From NCBI GenBank assembly GCA_036489755.1, contig DASXFD010000006.1:23126-87125 (forward strand): DNA of 64,000 nucleotides, written 5' to 3'. Under the pieces are notes generated by a model that worked only from the letters and a program-made list of their open reading frames with translations, was not told where the DNA came from and ran no database searches. Every line of letters starts with the position of its first letter. Position 1 is the stretch's first letter. Below, in pieces: positions 17,252-26,914 of the stretch. The translations under genes and the position numbers were made by a program. Origin of the DNA: JABFXX01 sp036489755. Its GTDB lineage: Bacteria > Myxococcota_A > Polyangia > Haliangiales > Haliangiaceae.

Positions 17252-18262
17252 TCACGACAGCGCCGCGCGCAGGATCGCGTCGGCGAGCTTGAGCGCGGTG
17301 ACGCGGGTGACCGCGTCGCTGGTGCCGAGCGAGGCCTCGACGAGCGCACCGAGCGTTCGCCGAGGCTTCTTGTTATCGACAAACGTTTGCGCGAGCCGAG
17401 TCACGAGCGGCTCGGGAGGCAGCTCGATCGGGCCGGGCTTGAGCATCGGCACGTCGGCCCAGCGCGCGACCGCGTGCATCAGCGGCGCTTGCTCCGACCA
17501 CAGCGTCGTCAGCTCCTGCATGCCGAGCGGCCGCGCCGCGAGCGTCTCGCCGAGCGCGGCGAAGCCGAGCCACGCGACCCACATGCGGCCGAGCGCGGCC
17601 GGCTTGTACTTGCGCGGACCGTACAGCTCGTTGAAGCGCAACGACGGCGTCAGCGCGATCGCGTTCGCGAGCGTCGCCGCATCCGGCGCGCGCCACGGCA
17701 TGCCGGCGACCAGCTCGAAGCCGTCGGGCGCGGCGAGCTCGACGCCCTGCGCGCCGGCCGCATCGCCCGCGAAGATCTGCTTCGCGATCGCGGCCTCGCG
17801 CTCGATCACGCTCGCATCGCCGGGCAACGTGGTGCCGACGATCGCCGGATCTTGAATCGAGGCGATCTCGGCCATGATCTCGTCGTGCGTCACGCCGTCG
17901 CCATCGGCGAGCTGCAGCGGGCAGATCACGCTGTTGTAGTCGACGACGGTCACGCCGCCGATGCGGAACACGCGGTTGAACGGGAACAACCTGCACGACG
18001 CCGGCTTCGCCGCGCGGCCGTCCTCGAGCTCGATGCGGCATAGCCCGTCGTCGAGGAACCAGCAGCGGTCGCGCGGATTGAACGCCGTGATCGCGTCGCC
18101 GCGCCGGCGTACGAACGCCGCGAGCTCCGGACGTCGCGCGACCAGCTGCACGAGCTGGCCGCCGGTGACGTCGATGCCGATACCGTGGCCCTTGCAGCAC
18201 GCGCCGCAGCCGCGGCACTCGTAGCGCAGCCCGCGATCGGGCCACGTGAAGTAGCTATTCAC
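17252..18262 (-). CDS. YkgJ-family cysteine-cluster protein
   Basis: 336 residues. The N-terminal CRGCGACCKGHG (about residues 16-27) and the later CWFLDDGLCRIELEDG, SCRLFPFNR and VICPLQ provide the eight-cysteine pattern of the YkgJ/CxxCxxCC family, annotated as zinc- or iron-binding and related to FliB lysine N-methylases. The C-terminal 170 residues are helical and not recognisable. Cytoplasmic, no signal peptide. Its 5' end overlaps the 3' end of the DGQHR gene by 8 bases, so the two are probably translated from one message and may work together. Confidence 0.82.
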   Translation of the reverse strand: MNSYFTWPDRGLRYECRGCGACCKGHGIGIDVTGGQLVQLVARRPELAAFVRRRGDAITAFNPRDRCWFLDDGLCRIELEDGRAAKPASCRLFPFNRVFRIGGVTVVDYNSVICPLQLADGDGVTHDEIMAEIASIQDPAIVGTTLPGDASVIEREAAIAKQIFAGDAAGAQGVELAAPDGFELVAGMPWRAPDAATLANAIALTPSLRFNELYGPRKYKPAALGRMWVAWLGFAALGETLAARPLGMQELTTLWSEQAPLMHAVARWADVPMLKPGPIELPPEPLVTRLAQTFVDNKKPRRTLGALVEASLGTSDAVTRVTALKLADAILRAALS

Positions 18263-19394
18263 CGTCGTCGTCGGCGTCCTTGCCGCGGCGCGCGATGTTC
18301 GCCGCGCGGCCGAGCTCTTTGTAGACGCGGCCGACGCGCTCGACCTGGCCCTTCGCCGGAAACCGCTCGTAGAAGCCTTCCGAGCGGAAGCTCTTCGCGA
18401 GATCGCTCCACGGCGCGAGCCGGCGCGACCATCGCTTCACGCGCTCGTCTTTGGGCTCGGCATCTTCGTGCGCGAGGTCGGCGCAGACGCGCAGCATCGC
18501 CTTGAGCGTGACCGGCCGCGTGATCATGTAATTCGCGTGGCCCCACGAGTCGCCCCACGCCTTCTCGGCGGCGCGCAAGAAGTCGCGCACGATCTCGTAG
18601 TACTTCTCGGCCTCGCGCGGCAGGTTTTGCTTCTTGCCGAGGCGGCGCCACTCCGACGTCGCCCACTTGTGCAGCTCGTTGAATAGCTCCGCCTGCAGGA
18701 TCCACTTCTCCTGCTTGCTGCGGCCGCCGAGCCGGTTGATGCGATAGCGCAGCGGCGAGTCATCCTCGCGATACAGGTGATCGACGATGCGCGCGGCGAA
18801 CTTCTTGTCGGGGTCCGCCCACGACACCTTCTCGTAGAGGTCGATCAGGTGGCTCTTGTTGATGCGCGTCGGCGTCGAGTTGATGATCACGAACATCTCG
18901 GTCGCGAAGTCTTCGCTCTTGCCGTCGAAGATCACGCACGGCACGTGAACCGTGCGCGCGTCGTCGGGCCGCTCGCCCTGAAAGAAGTGCAGCGCCGCGA
19001 GCCGGTGCTGGCCGTCGATGATGAGGTACTTGCCGCGCGGCTCCTGCAGGTTGCCGACGTTCTGGAACGGCTTGACGGGATCGAACTTGAGCTTCTCGTC
19101 GGTGAACAGCAGCACGGTGCCGGGGATCGGCGGCTGACTGACCGCGGTCTCGTAGAAGTTCTTGATCGCGGTGACCTTCGCCTTCGACAGCTCGCGCTGG
19201 AACGCGGCATCCGTCGACTCGATCTTCTGGATGAACTGGCCGACTTCGTCGTCGGCCGCCGCCGCCTCGCCCGGCAGCTGCGCGCCTTCGGCGTAGAAGC
19301 GGTGGATGAATTGCACCTTGTCGAGCAGGTCCTCGGCCGGGTACGCGCAGAAATAGAAGACGCTGTCCTTCTGGCGGATCTGGGTAGCTAGCAT
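18255..19394 (-). CDS. DGQHR-domain protein (DndB-like)
   Basis: 379 residues with the signature LIIDGQHRLAAL at about 127-138, preceded by a helical N-terminal region and followed by FVIINSTPTRINKSHLIDLY, both diagnostic for the DGQHR family. Relatives include DndB, regulator of DNA phosphorothioation, and proteins in deazapurine-modification islands, all with a ParB-like fold. No dnd, dpd, restriction or recombinase genes lie in this window. A possible role is DNA binding or nucleotide-dependent regulation; function here is unknown. It is followed with an 8-base overlap by the YkgJ-type gene, and the 72 bases upstream to the kinase stop contain no ORF. Confidence 0.85.
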   Translation of the reverse strand: MLATQIRQKDSVFYFCAYPAEDLLDKVQFIHRFYAEGAQLPGEAAAADDEVGQFIQKIESTDAAFQRELSKAKVTAIKNFYETAVSQPPIPGTVLLFTDEKLKFDPVKPFQNVGNLQEPRGKYLIIDGQHRLAALHFFQGERPDDARTVHVPCVIFDGKSEDFATEMFVIINSTPTRINKSHLIDLYEKVSWADPDKKFAARIVDHLYREDDSPLRYRINRLGGRSKQEKWILQAELFNELHKWATSEWRRLGKKQNLPREAEKYYEIVRDFLRAAEKAWGDSWGHANYMITRPVTLKAMLRVCADLAHEDAEPKDERVKRWSRRLAPWSDLAKSFRSEGFYERFPAKGQVERVGRVYKELGRAANIARRGKDADDDGE

Positions 19395-19466
19395 TAGGCC
19401 CTCGCGATGCCGGCCAGCTTAGTACATGCCCCTGACTAGATCGGCGGCCGGGTGGCCAAGTTCACC

Positions 19467-22400
19467 TCAAGGCCAGCCAAGCGCGCCGTCGGGGCTCTCG
19501 ACCGCGTTCGTGCGGTCGTCGATCCAGGCGGCGAGATCGGTCCCGGGCTCGACCAGGTCGTAGACCATGTAGCCGTCCATCATCGCCGCGGCGAGCCGGC
19601 GGCCGGTCGGCGAGGCCTCGATGGCGCCCGACGGCAGGAACAGCTTCGGCAGCGTCCAGTGCGCGAGCGACGGTAGCTCGACGATGTCGATCTGCCCGTT
19701 GATGCCGGGGGCCGTGAGCCAGGCGCCCTGAGCGCCCACCGTGGTCTGGAAGCTCGTCGGCGCGATCACCTCGTGGGTCGTTCCGTTGGACTCGACGTAG
19801 TAGACGGACTTGTCGTCGAGCGAGACCACCAGACCGGTCCCCGACGCCTCGACGCCGTCGATCGGCCGCGGCAGCACCGCGAGCGGGCGCAGCGTGGCGC
19901 CGGTCGGCCACAGATCGAGTCGCGTCCCGTTCGCGACCACGACGTCGCCCTCGCCGTCGGCACCGAGGATCGTGTTGTCGGACGCGTCGATCCGCACGCG
20001 CTCGAGCCCGCCGCCGGTGAGCTCGCCGCGGACCAGCTCGCCCTTCTTGCCGAGTGCCGCGAACCGCCGGCGATCGAGCACGTGAATGAAATCGACGCCG
20101 CCCTCGACCTTCGCGAGCTCGGTCGGCTTGGCGCCGTGCTCGCTGTAGAGCACGCGCGCGCCGCCGTCGGTGAGCAAGACGCCGTCGGGCGCGAGCACGC
20201 CGAAAATCTTCTCGCTGCCGCGCACGAGGTGGTCGACGCCGGGTGTGCCCGCGTGCGCGACCGCAAGCTCGGCGGTGGTGTTGCCGGTGCGCTCGTACAT
20301 CAGCATGCGGCCATCGTGCGAATCGCGATCTTCGAGGATCCCCGTCGGGATCCCGAGATCGACGTCGACGCGCTTGTGCGTCGCGAGGTTCCACCACGAA
20401 TAGCTCATGTCGCCGTTGCCCGGCCACATCAGCATGTTGTCGCGATCGGCGAACGCGGCCTCGAACACGCCGTCCTTGTGCAGGAACGTCGGCAAGATGT
20501 CGGCGAAGTCGTAGACGAGCACGATGCCGGCGCCCGCGACGGCGAGCCGCGAGTGATCTCGCCGTGCGCCGACCCGCATGTTGTAGAGCGGCATCGGCAG
20601 CGCGAGCGTGCCGTCGAGCTCGTCGCTGTAGTAGGTGAGCGCGCCGTTCGCGGCCTGCATCACGCACACGTCGTTCGCGAGGTACGTCTTGACGATCGTC
20701 GGCATCGCGTTGCGGTGCCCGTAGTGCTTGCCGTTCACGAACACCTCGATGCCGTTGCCGGTGAGCACCTCGAGCCGGCCGGCGCGATAGGACATGCCGA
20801 ACGACGGGCCGAACGATGTCGGGCGAGCATCGAACGCGACCGGCGCGTCGGCCCACGCGCCGCGCTCGTCGCGCGCGATCTCGGCTGGCCCACCGCTCCG
20901 CGCGACGCCGGCGAATCGGCCCGCCGTCGCCGCGAGCAAGACCAACTCGCCCGGATGCGACGCCGCGATCGCGCCCGACGCCGCATCGATCACGACGGTC
21001 TGCGTCTTGTCGGCGAGCGCGAGCCACGCGCCGTCGGGCGAGAGCTCGATCGAGGTCACGGCGTGACCGGGCCAGTACGCCGTGGCCTTGCCGGTCGCCG
21101 CGTCGAAGATGCCGGCCGCTTGATGGTCGTCGGTGAACGCGACGTGCGCGCCCGCGTCGTCGCTCGCGAGCGTGCCGAGCTGGCCGATGCCGAGCGGATC
21201 GGCGTGTCCCGAGCGAAGGTCGAGCACCATCGCGGGCGTCTTGTCGCCGGCGAGCAGCAGCCTGCCGTCGCCGAGCCACGCGACGGCGCCGCCGAACGTG
21301 CGTTCCTGCAGCGCGCGGTGCGTCTCGAGATCCCACACGAACAGCTTGTTCTCGCTGGTGACCTCGGCGAGCCGGCGCGCGTCGCGATCGAGAGCGAGGA
21401 CTCGCGGCGTACCTTCGGCGTGAAACGCCCAGGCGACGCCGCGCGCGGCCGCGGCCGCCGCCAACCCGCGAGCCTCGGCGAGCCTCGGCGAGTCGGCGCG
21501 CAGATCCTTGAGCATCGCGAGCACCGCGGTCGGATTCGTCTCGAGCTCCGCGCGCGCGCGCGTGATCAACACCGCGTCGATCTGATCCTCGAGCTTGCGG
21601 TTGAGCTGCCCGACCTCGTGAGTCTTGGCTTCCGCTTCGAGCGATGCTTGCTGCGCGAGATCGCGCTCGACGAGGATGCGGTGCACGCCGATCCAGGCGA
21701 GCACGGCGACGGCCGCGAGCGCGAGCGCGGCGACCGACAGCGGCGCGCGATTCTTGCGCGCGAACCGCGCGATTCGTTCGCGCGACGTGTAGCGGTGCGC
21801 GGCAACGAGCTGGCCGGTCGAGAACCGGCGCAGATCTTCGGCGAGGTGCTCGGCGTCGGCGTAGCGATCTTTCGGCTCGACCGCGAGCGCCTTGTCGACG
21901 ATCGCGTGCAATTCGGGCGGCGCGTTCGGCGCGGCCGTCTTGATCGGCTGGATCCGTCGCTGCAGCGTCGACGCGATCGCCTCGGTCGGCCCGCTGCCGC
22001 TGATCGGCGGCCGGCCCGCGAGTAGCTGATAGAGCGTGGCGCCGAGCGCGAACACGTCGCCCTGCGTCGTCGAGCGCTCGCCGCGCGCCTGCTCCGGCGG
22101 CATGAAGCCGGGCGTGCCGAACACGGCGCCGACTTGCGTCTGCAGACTGTCGGCGGGCGTCGGCGGCAGGCTCTCGAACGAGTCGTCCTCGTCGCCGACG
22201 ACCTTCGCGAGCCCCCAATCGATCACGATCGTCTCGCCGTTTTCGCCGACGAGGATGTTCGCCGGCTTGAGATCGCGGTGAACGACGCCGCGGCGATGCG
22301 CGTGGCCGACGGCGTCGAACGCGGAGAGCAAGTTTGGCAAGTACACGAGGCGCGCCGGCAGATCTTCGGCACGGCCGAGCAGCGCGTCGAGCGGGCGGCC

Positions 22401-22787
22401 GGTCACGCGACGCATCACGTAGAACGGACGGCCGTCGCTGGTGCAGCCCGAGTCATAGAGCGGGACGATCGACGGGTGCTCGAGTCGCGCGGTGATCTGG
22501 ACCTCGCGCGCGAACCGGCGCTCGACGCCGGCGCTGCCTTTCGGCAACACCTCCTTGAGCGCGACGGTGCGGCCGAGCTGCGTGTCGAACGCCTCGACGA
22601 CGCGGCCCATGCCGCCGCGACCGATCTCGGCGCCGAGCCGGTAGCGCTCCTCGGTCGGCGGCACGAGATCGGGGATCGTCGGCCGGCGATCGCGATCGCG
22701 CTGACTGTCCGGATCGCCGTCGCCCGACGCGGGCACCGTATCGGCGATGCCCGGGCTCGTCTTGTCAGTCGATGTCCCAGTCGACAT
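19467..22787 (-). CDS. Hanks-type Ser/Thr kinase with C-terminal beta-propeller-like sensor
   Basis: 1106 residues from ATG 22787 (start MSTGTSTDK), overlapping the 3' end of the Fe-S/flavin gene by 23 bases. The kinase domain spans about residues 38-300: glycine loop GRGGMGRVVEAF, lysine in VALKEV, catalytic HRDLKPANIL, DWG in place of DFG, and GTPGFMPPEQARG. One transmembrane helix follows at about 335-360 and a coiled-coil-like stretch. The remaining ~650 residues are repeated WD/PQQ-like beta segments (LSPDGAWLALADK, FVNGKHYGHRN), consistent with an extracytoplasmic beta-propeller sensor. It probably transmits an envelope signal to cytoplasmic targets, perhaps the coupled redox protein. 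Confidence 0.9.
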   Translation of the reverse strand: MSTGTSTDKTSPGIADTVPASGDGDPDSQRDRDRRPTIPDLVPPTEERYRLGAEIGRGGMGRVVEAFDTQLGRTVALKEVLPKGSAGVERRFAREVQITARLEHPSIVPLYDSGCTSDGRPFYVMRRVTGRPLDALLGRAEDLPARLVYLPNLLSAFDAVGHAHRRGVVHRDLKPANILVGENGETIVIDWGLAKVVGDEDDSFESLPPTPADSLQTQVGAVFGTPGFMPPEQARGERSTTQGDVFALGATLYQLLAGRPPISGSGPTEAIASTLQRRIQPIKTAAPNAPPELHAIVDKALAVEPKDRYADAEHLAEDLRRFSTGQLVAAHRYTSRERIARFARKNRAPLSVAALALAAVAVLAWIGVHRILVERDLAQQASLEAEAKTHEVGQLNRKLEDQIDAVLITRARAELETNPTAVLAMLKDLRADSPRLAEARGLAAAAAARGVAWAFHAEGTPRVLALDRDARRLAEVTSENKLFVWDLETHRALQERTFGGAVAWLGDGRLLLAGDKTPAMVLDLRSGHADPLGIGQLGTLASDDAGAHVAFTDDHQAAGIFDAATGKATAYWPGHAVTSIELSPDGAWLALADKTQTVVIDAASGAIAASHPGELVLLAATAGRFAGVARSGGPAEIARDERGAWADAPVAFDARPTSFGPSFGMSYRAGRLEVLTGNGIEVFVNGKHYGHRNAMPTIVKTYLANDVCVMQAANGALTYYSDELDGTLALPMPLYNMRVGARRDHSRLAVAGAGIVLVYDFADILPTFLHKDGVFEAAFADRDNMLMWPGNGDMSYSWWNLATHKRVDVDLGIPTGILEDRDSHDGRMLMYERTGNTTAELAVAHAGTPGVDHLVRGSEKIFGVLAPDGVLLTDGGARVLYSEHGAKPTELAKVEGGVDFIHVLDRRRFAALGKKGELVRGELTGGGLERVRIDASDNTILGADGEGDVVVANGTRLDLWPTGATLRPLAVLPRPIDGVEASGTGLVVSLDDKSVYYVESNGTTHEVIAPTSFQTTVGAQGAWLTAPGINGQIDIVELPSLAHWTLPKLFLPSGAIEASPTGRRLAAAMMDGYMVYDLVEPGTDLAAWIDDRTNAVESPDGALGWP

Positions 22788-25176
22788 CTGACATGCTGCG
22801 GTCGTTGCGGATATCGACCGCACGCGTCCGCTCGTCTCCGTTGCTGTTGCGGTTCGGCGGCCGGCCGAGGTTGAGGTTCGACAGCCGCGTGGCGTCGCCA
22901 TCGCTGTCATCGGGCGGGTACTCGCGCGGATCCGGAATCGTTGCCGAGTTGAGGAACTTCGGCGCGTCGCCGACGAGCGTGCGCAAGCCGTCGTCGATCG
23001 CGCCGTCGTCGAACAGCCGGCTCTCGCCGAGCCGCGTCGGCAGATCCTCGAACGCGGGCGCCGCCTCGCGCACCTTCGCGAGCAGCTCCGACTCGGCGAC
23101 ACTGCGCGTCGGCTCGTCGAACGGCTTCGGCAGCGGCGCGCGCGCGCGAACTTGGGCCGGCGGCGGCGGTGGCGCCGTGCGCTTGGGACCGCGCGTTCCG
23201 GGCGCGACCGACGACCCCGGCGCCGGCGCGTTGCTCGGCTTCTTCTGGCGGCGCGCCTGCGCGAGGCCGACCACGACCGCCGGTTTTGCCGGCACGTCGG
23301 GGCGCAGCACCGGCGGCGGCGGCGGCGCGGCATCGTCGTCGAGATCGAGATCGTACGACTTCGACGGCGGCACACCGACGAACACCTGCGAATCCTCGTC
23401 GGCCATGCGGCCACCTTCGTCGCGCAGCATGCGCAGGATACGCGTGCGCTCACCCGCGGTCAGCGAGTCGCGGCGACCGTGGCCGGTATGCGTGCCCATG
23501 CGGCCCTTGCCCGAGGCCGCGAACTCCGACAGCGGCATCGGCGAGTCGAGCCGGCGCGACTTCGAGCCGGCCGGAACCGCCGGCGAGGTCGCCGGCCGCT
23601 TGTTGAGCTGATGGATCCCGGAGCGATCCTTGCTGATCGAGAAGATGCTGGTCGCCGAGCGCAGCCACTTGCGCGGGCCGCTGACCGGCTCGGCATCGAA
23701 CGCGATCGATGCGGGCAGCGAGCGCGGCGGGATCGCCGGCGCGCGACGACGCGGCTCGTGCCCCGTGCTGCCGCCGAGGACCTGCGCGGCCGCACGCGCC
23801 GCATCTTCCGGGCACTCGACCGCGCGCGCGCTGACGAGCCGGCGCACGATGTCGTCGGTCTTGCCCATCTGATGGTGGTGCGGGCGCTGCACGAACTGCA
23901 CGCCCATCTTCTCGAGCCACTGCACCGGCGGATCGGCGCCGATCAGCACGAACGCGCCGTCGTTCGGATAGCGCTTCTGCGACCCGTCGCCGAGCGCGAG
24001 CACGACCGATTCGTGATCGAACTCGAGCACCTGCGAGCCGAGCTTGGCCTTGATGCGGCCTTCGGCCGCGTACTGCTCGATCGCGCTCTTGTTCTTCGGC
24101 GCGGCGCGGTTGAAGCCCTTGCCGCGGTACGAAATCATCACGCGCGCTCCGGCATCCGCCATCGCGAGCGCGGCTTCGCACGCCGAATCGCCGCCGCCGA
24201 CGACGAGCACGTTCTTGCCGCGCCAGTCGTCGGGATCGTCGAGCAGGCTGAAGATCTTCGGCAGGTTCTCGCCCGGCACCTGCAGCGTGCGCGGCTTGCC
24301 GCGCGTGCCGATCGACAGCACGACGCGCTGCGCGCGATAGGTCGCGACCGTCGACCGCACCTCGAACGTGCCATCGCCGCTCTTCTGTACGACCTCGACC
24401 GACTCGCCGCGGTTGATCTTGAGGCCGACGCGCTCGATCAGCTCTTCCCAGATCGGGATCAGCTGCTCCTTCGACGAATCGAACACCGGCAGGTACGAGA
24501 GGTTGATCGTGTCGTACGGCTCGGCCATCACGAGCTTGCCCTTCGGGTAGCGCGCGATCGTCGACGCGATCAGCTGCTCCTTCTCGAGCACGATGTACGA
24601 CAGGCCGCGCTGCACGCACGTCAGCGCCGCCGACAACCCACCCGGCCCCGAGCCGACGATCGCGACGTCGACGACGCCTTGGCCGCGACCGAGCATGCCG
24701 GGCCGCAGCCCGGTCGTCAGCATGTGCTCGACGACGGCGCGGCCGAGGTTCGCGGCGCTCTTGACGAGCGGCTTGCCGGCGACCTCGCCGATCAAGTACT
24801 GGCCCGGCACTGCCGTCTGGAACGTGTCGTCGATCTCGGGAACCTGGAGCGGTGGCGGCACGCCACCTTCGGGAAACATCACGAGCGCTTCGGTCGGGCA
24901 CGCGAACATGCACGCCTCGCACTGGATGCAGTCTTCGAAGCGCAACACGCGGCTCTTGTTCGCCACGAGGTCGAGCACGTTCGTCGGGCACACGGCCACA
25001 CACGCGTCGCAGCCGGTGCAGCGATCGTCGTTGATGTCGTGGACGAGAATGCGCGGGCCGACCACCTGCGCGGGGCTAATGTGCGCGTGATGACGCCGCC
25101 GGGCGGAGAGCATCGTGAATGTCGCCATCAACAAGACGGCGAAACCCCCGAGTGCCAGAGGCACGACCCAGGTCAC
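22765..25176 (-). CDS. Two-[4Fe-4S] ferredoxin / FAD-NAD(P) oxidoreductase with long C-terminal tail
   Basis: 803 residues from GTG 25176; no in-frame ATG gives a better N-terminus. Residues about 1-22 form a membrane helix. Two 4Fe-4S motifs follow: CTGCDACVAVCP and CIQCEACMFACP. A thioredoxin-reductase-like flavoprotein domain begins at about residue 165 with GSGPGGLSAAL (FAD) and has a second dinucleotide site VVGGGDSACEAALAMADAG, resembling YpdA-type reductases. The final ~280 residues are low-complexity, Pro- and Asp-rich, with little fold. It is likely a membrane-tethered electron-transfer enzyme with an unknown donor. The tail could be a kinase substrate, since the next gene is a Ser/Thr kinase overlapping its end. 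Confidence 0.88.
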   Translation of the reverse strand: MTWVVPLALGGFAVLLMATFTMLSARRRHHAHISPAQVVGPRILVHDINDDRCTGCDACVAVCPTNVLDLVANKSRVLRFEDCIQCEACMFACPTEALVMFPEGGVPPPLQVPEIDDTFQTAVPGQYLIGEVAGKPLVKSAANLGRAVVEHMLTTGLRPGMLGRGQGVVDVAIVGSGPGGLSAALTCVQRGLSYIVLEKEQLIASTIARYPKGKLVMAEPYDTINLSYLPVFDSSKEQLIPIWEELIERVGLKINRGESVEVVQKSGDGTFEVRSTVATYRAQRVVLSIGTRGKPRTLQVPGENLPKIFSLLDDPDDWRGKNVLVVGGGDSACEAALAMADAGARVMISYRGKGFNRAAPKNKSAIEQYAAEGRIKAKLGSQVLEFDHESVVLALGDGSQKRYPNDGAFVLIGADPPVQWLEKMGVQFVQRPHHHQMGKTDDIVRRLVSARAVECPEDAARAAAQVLGGSTGHEPRRRAPAIPPRSLPASIAFDAEPVSGPRKWLRSATSIFSISKDRSGIHQLNKRPATSPAVPAGSKSRRLDSPMPLSEFAASGKGRMGTHTGHGRRDSLTAGERTRILRMLRDEGGRMADEDSQVFVGVPPSKSYDLDLDDDAAPPPPPVLRPDVPAKPAVVVGLAQARRQKKPSNAPAPGSSVAPGTRGPKRTAPPPPPAQVRARAPLPKPFDEPTRSVAESELLAKVREAAPAFEDLPTRLGESRLFDDGAIDDGLRTLVGDAPKFLNSATIPDPREYPPDDSDGDATRLSNLNLGRPPNRNSNGDERTRAVDIRNDRSMSDVDWDID

Positions 25177-25262
25177 GCCGGAAGCATAGCCCAGATCTCG
25201 CTCAAAGGTGGCAGGGCAAGAAGGTCCGTCCCGGGAGAAGAAAAACGCGTAGCCCGCGAGGG

Positions 25263-25958
25263 TTAGCGCTCGACGTGCATCTTGAAAAAGCGCTCGACTT
25301 CGCCCGCGAGGCTCGCAACATCGCGATCCTCGACGGAGATCGGCGCGCCGATGGTCACGTCGACGCGTTTGCCGCGTTGCATCGAGCGCGTGCCGCGCTT
25401 GAACACATCGATCGTGCCGCGGATCGCGACAGGCACGATCGGCGCGGCGGCATCGAGCGCGAGATGGAAGCCGCCTTTCTTGAGCTTGCCGATGCGGCCA
25501 TCGCGCGAGCGCGTGCCTTCGGGAGCGATCCAGATGCTCACCTGATCGTCGAGCAGCTCGCGCGCGCGGTGGATCGACTCGACCGCACGCGCGTGGTTGT
25601 CGCGATCGACCTCGATGAACTCCGCGGCACGCAAGCCGCGCCCCCACAGCGGGATCTGAAACAGCTCGGTCTTGCCGAGCATGCGGATCGTCGGCGAAGG
25701 CAGCGTCGCGTACAGCATCGGGATGTCGAGGTGGCTCTGGTGGTTCGACATGTAGACGTACGCGCGATCGAGTGGCACGCGTTCGGCGCCCGTCGCGTGG
25801 AGATCGATGTCGAGGAGCTCCACGACGCGACGCCCAAACCAGCGCGCGCGCTCGTCGATGTTTTCGCGGGTGAGCGTTCCGCGCACCACCTCGACGAGCG
25901 ACGGTGCGGTGATCCGCGCCATCGCCGCCGCGACACGAAGACTGTCGATCACACTCAC
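25263..25958 (-). CDS. 1-acyl-sn-glycerol-3-phosphate acyltransferase (PlsC-like)
   Basis: 231 residues with the four acyltransferase blocks in order: NHQSHLD (the HX4D catalytic motif, about residues 72-78), the GKTELFQIPLWG block, IWIAPEGTRS (EGTR motif) and IVPVAIRG. It transfers an acyl chain to lysophosphatidic acid in phospholipid synthesis or to another lysolipid. Normal length for the family. It is transcribed toward the flavin gene with an 86-base gap and diverges from the HEAT-repeat gene across an 80-base region. Confidence 0.93.
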   Translation of the reverse strand: MSVIDSLRVAAAMARITAPSLVEVVRGTLTRENIDERARWFGRRVVELLDIDLHATGAERVPLDRAYVYMSNHQSHLDIPMLYATLPSPTIRMLGKTELFQIPLWGRGLRAAEFIEVDRDNHARAVESIHRARELLDDQVSIWIAPEGTRSRDGRIGKLKKGGFHLALDAAAPIVPVAIRGTIDVFKRGTRSMQRGKRVDVTIGAPISVEDRDVASLAGEVERFFKMHVER

Positions 25959-25988
25959 CTTGCGGCCATTCTACTCTCAGGTGGGATA

Positions 25989-26004
25989 CGTGAGCGTGCT
26001 CACG
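25989..26004. promoter_or_regulatory. Palindrome in the divergent PlsC/HEAT promoter region
   Basis: CGTGAGC and GCTCACG flank a 2-base loop, a 16-bp near-perfect palindrome located 35 bases upstream of the HEAT-protein start and 31 bases from the PlsC start. Its position suits an operator for a dimeric repressor. No other copy was noticed in the window. Confidence 0.35.
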
Positions 26005-26038
26005 GGCAAAAGCACGTGCGTGTTACTGTGGACGCTCG

Positions 26039-26914
26039 ATGGCGCGCGCGTTCGCGATGCTGCTGGTGATCCTGTGCGCCAGCACCGCGGCCGCAGATAC
26101 GATCGATCGCAACATCCGTCAGCTCTCGGGCGATCACAGCTACAAGGTGCGGCTCGCTGCAGCGCTCGCGCTCTCGAAGTCGACCGATCCGCGCGCCGTG
26201 CTCGCCGTCGCCGACACGCTCTCGCACGACGAGGATCCGACGGTGCGCCGCGTGGCCGCGCTCGCGCTCGAGAAGATGATCGACGTGCACACGCCGGAAG
26301 ACGCGAAGCAACTCGGGCTCGCCGCACTCGACAACGCCGCCGCAAACGATGCCGACGAGCGCGTGCGCGGCACCGCGCAAACCTCGCTGCGCGCACTCTC
26401 GGGTCTGCGCGCGCACGCACATAGCAACGCGCCGCGCGGCGCCGGCCCCGCGGTGTTCGTCAACATCGACTCGACGATCGATCAGTCGCGCAAAGCGCCG
26501 AACGACGTGCCCGCTCGCATCACGAAGGTCGTGAAGCAAAACATCGAGAAGACCGGTTACGCGACGACGTGGACGGGCGGCTTGCCGACGCAGGCCGATC
26601 TCGCGTCGGCGAGCACGCGCGGCTTCATCGTCGGCGCGACGGTGAAGAAGATCGACGTGTCGCGCGTCGGCCACCAGATGGAAATCGCGTGCACGGTCGC
26701 GATCCGAGTCGCGCCGTGGGACGGCAAAGACGGCGGCGAGAAGTGGGAAGCGAACAAAGCCGCATCCGCATCCGGCTCGGCGAAGGCGATGACCGGCTCG
26801 AGCGAGCGCGAAGTCTCGAGCGGCGTGCGCGACTGCCTCGAAGCAGTGTCCGAGGACGTGACGGCGCGCCAGGTGCTGCCGTTCCTGCGTTCTCTCGCGA
26901 CGGCGGGCAGCTAA
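26039..26914 (+). CDS. Secreted HEAT-repeat protein
   Basis: 291 residues starting with a clear Sec signal peptide (MARAFAMLLVILCASTAAA, cleavage about residue 19). The mature N-terminal half contains two to three HEAT-like repeats (YKVRLAAALALSKSTDPRAV, PTVRRVAALALEKM). The C-terminal half from about residue 130 is a mixed alpha/beta domain (FVNIDSTIDQSRK, GFIVGATVKKIDVSRVG) seen in myxobacterial periplasmic proteins of unknown function. Probably a periplasmic scaffold. Its TAA immediately precedes the stop of the opposing lipoprotein gene, with no intergenic base. Confidence 0.8.
   Translation: MARAFAMLLVILCASTAAADTIDRNIRQLSGDHSYKVRLAAALALSKSTDPRAVLAVADTLSHDEDPTVRRVAALALEKMIDVHTPEDAKQLGLAALDNAAANDADERVRGTAQTSLRALSGLRAHAHSNAPRGAGPAVFVNIDSTIDQSRKAPNDVPARITKVVKQNIEKTGYATTWTGGLPTQADLASASTRGFIVGATVKKIDVSRVGHQMEIACTVAIRVAPWDGKDGGEKWEANKAASASGSAKAMTGSSEREVSSGVRDCLEAVSEDVTARQVLPFLRSLATAGS

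Noticed and set aside
19773..22025. 750-codon plus-strand open frame
   Set aside because: Antisense shadow of the propeller kinase; composition unlike a folded protein.
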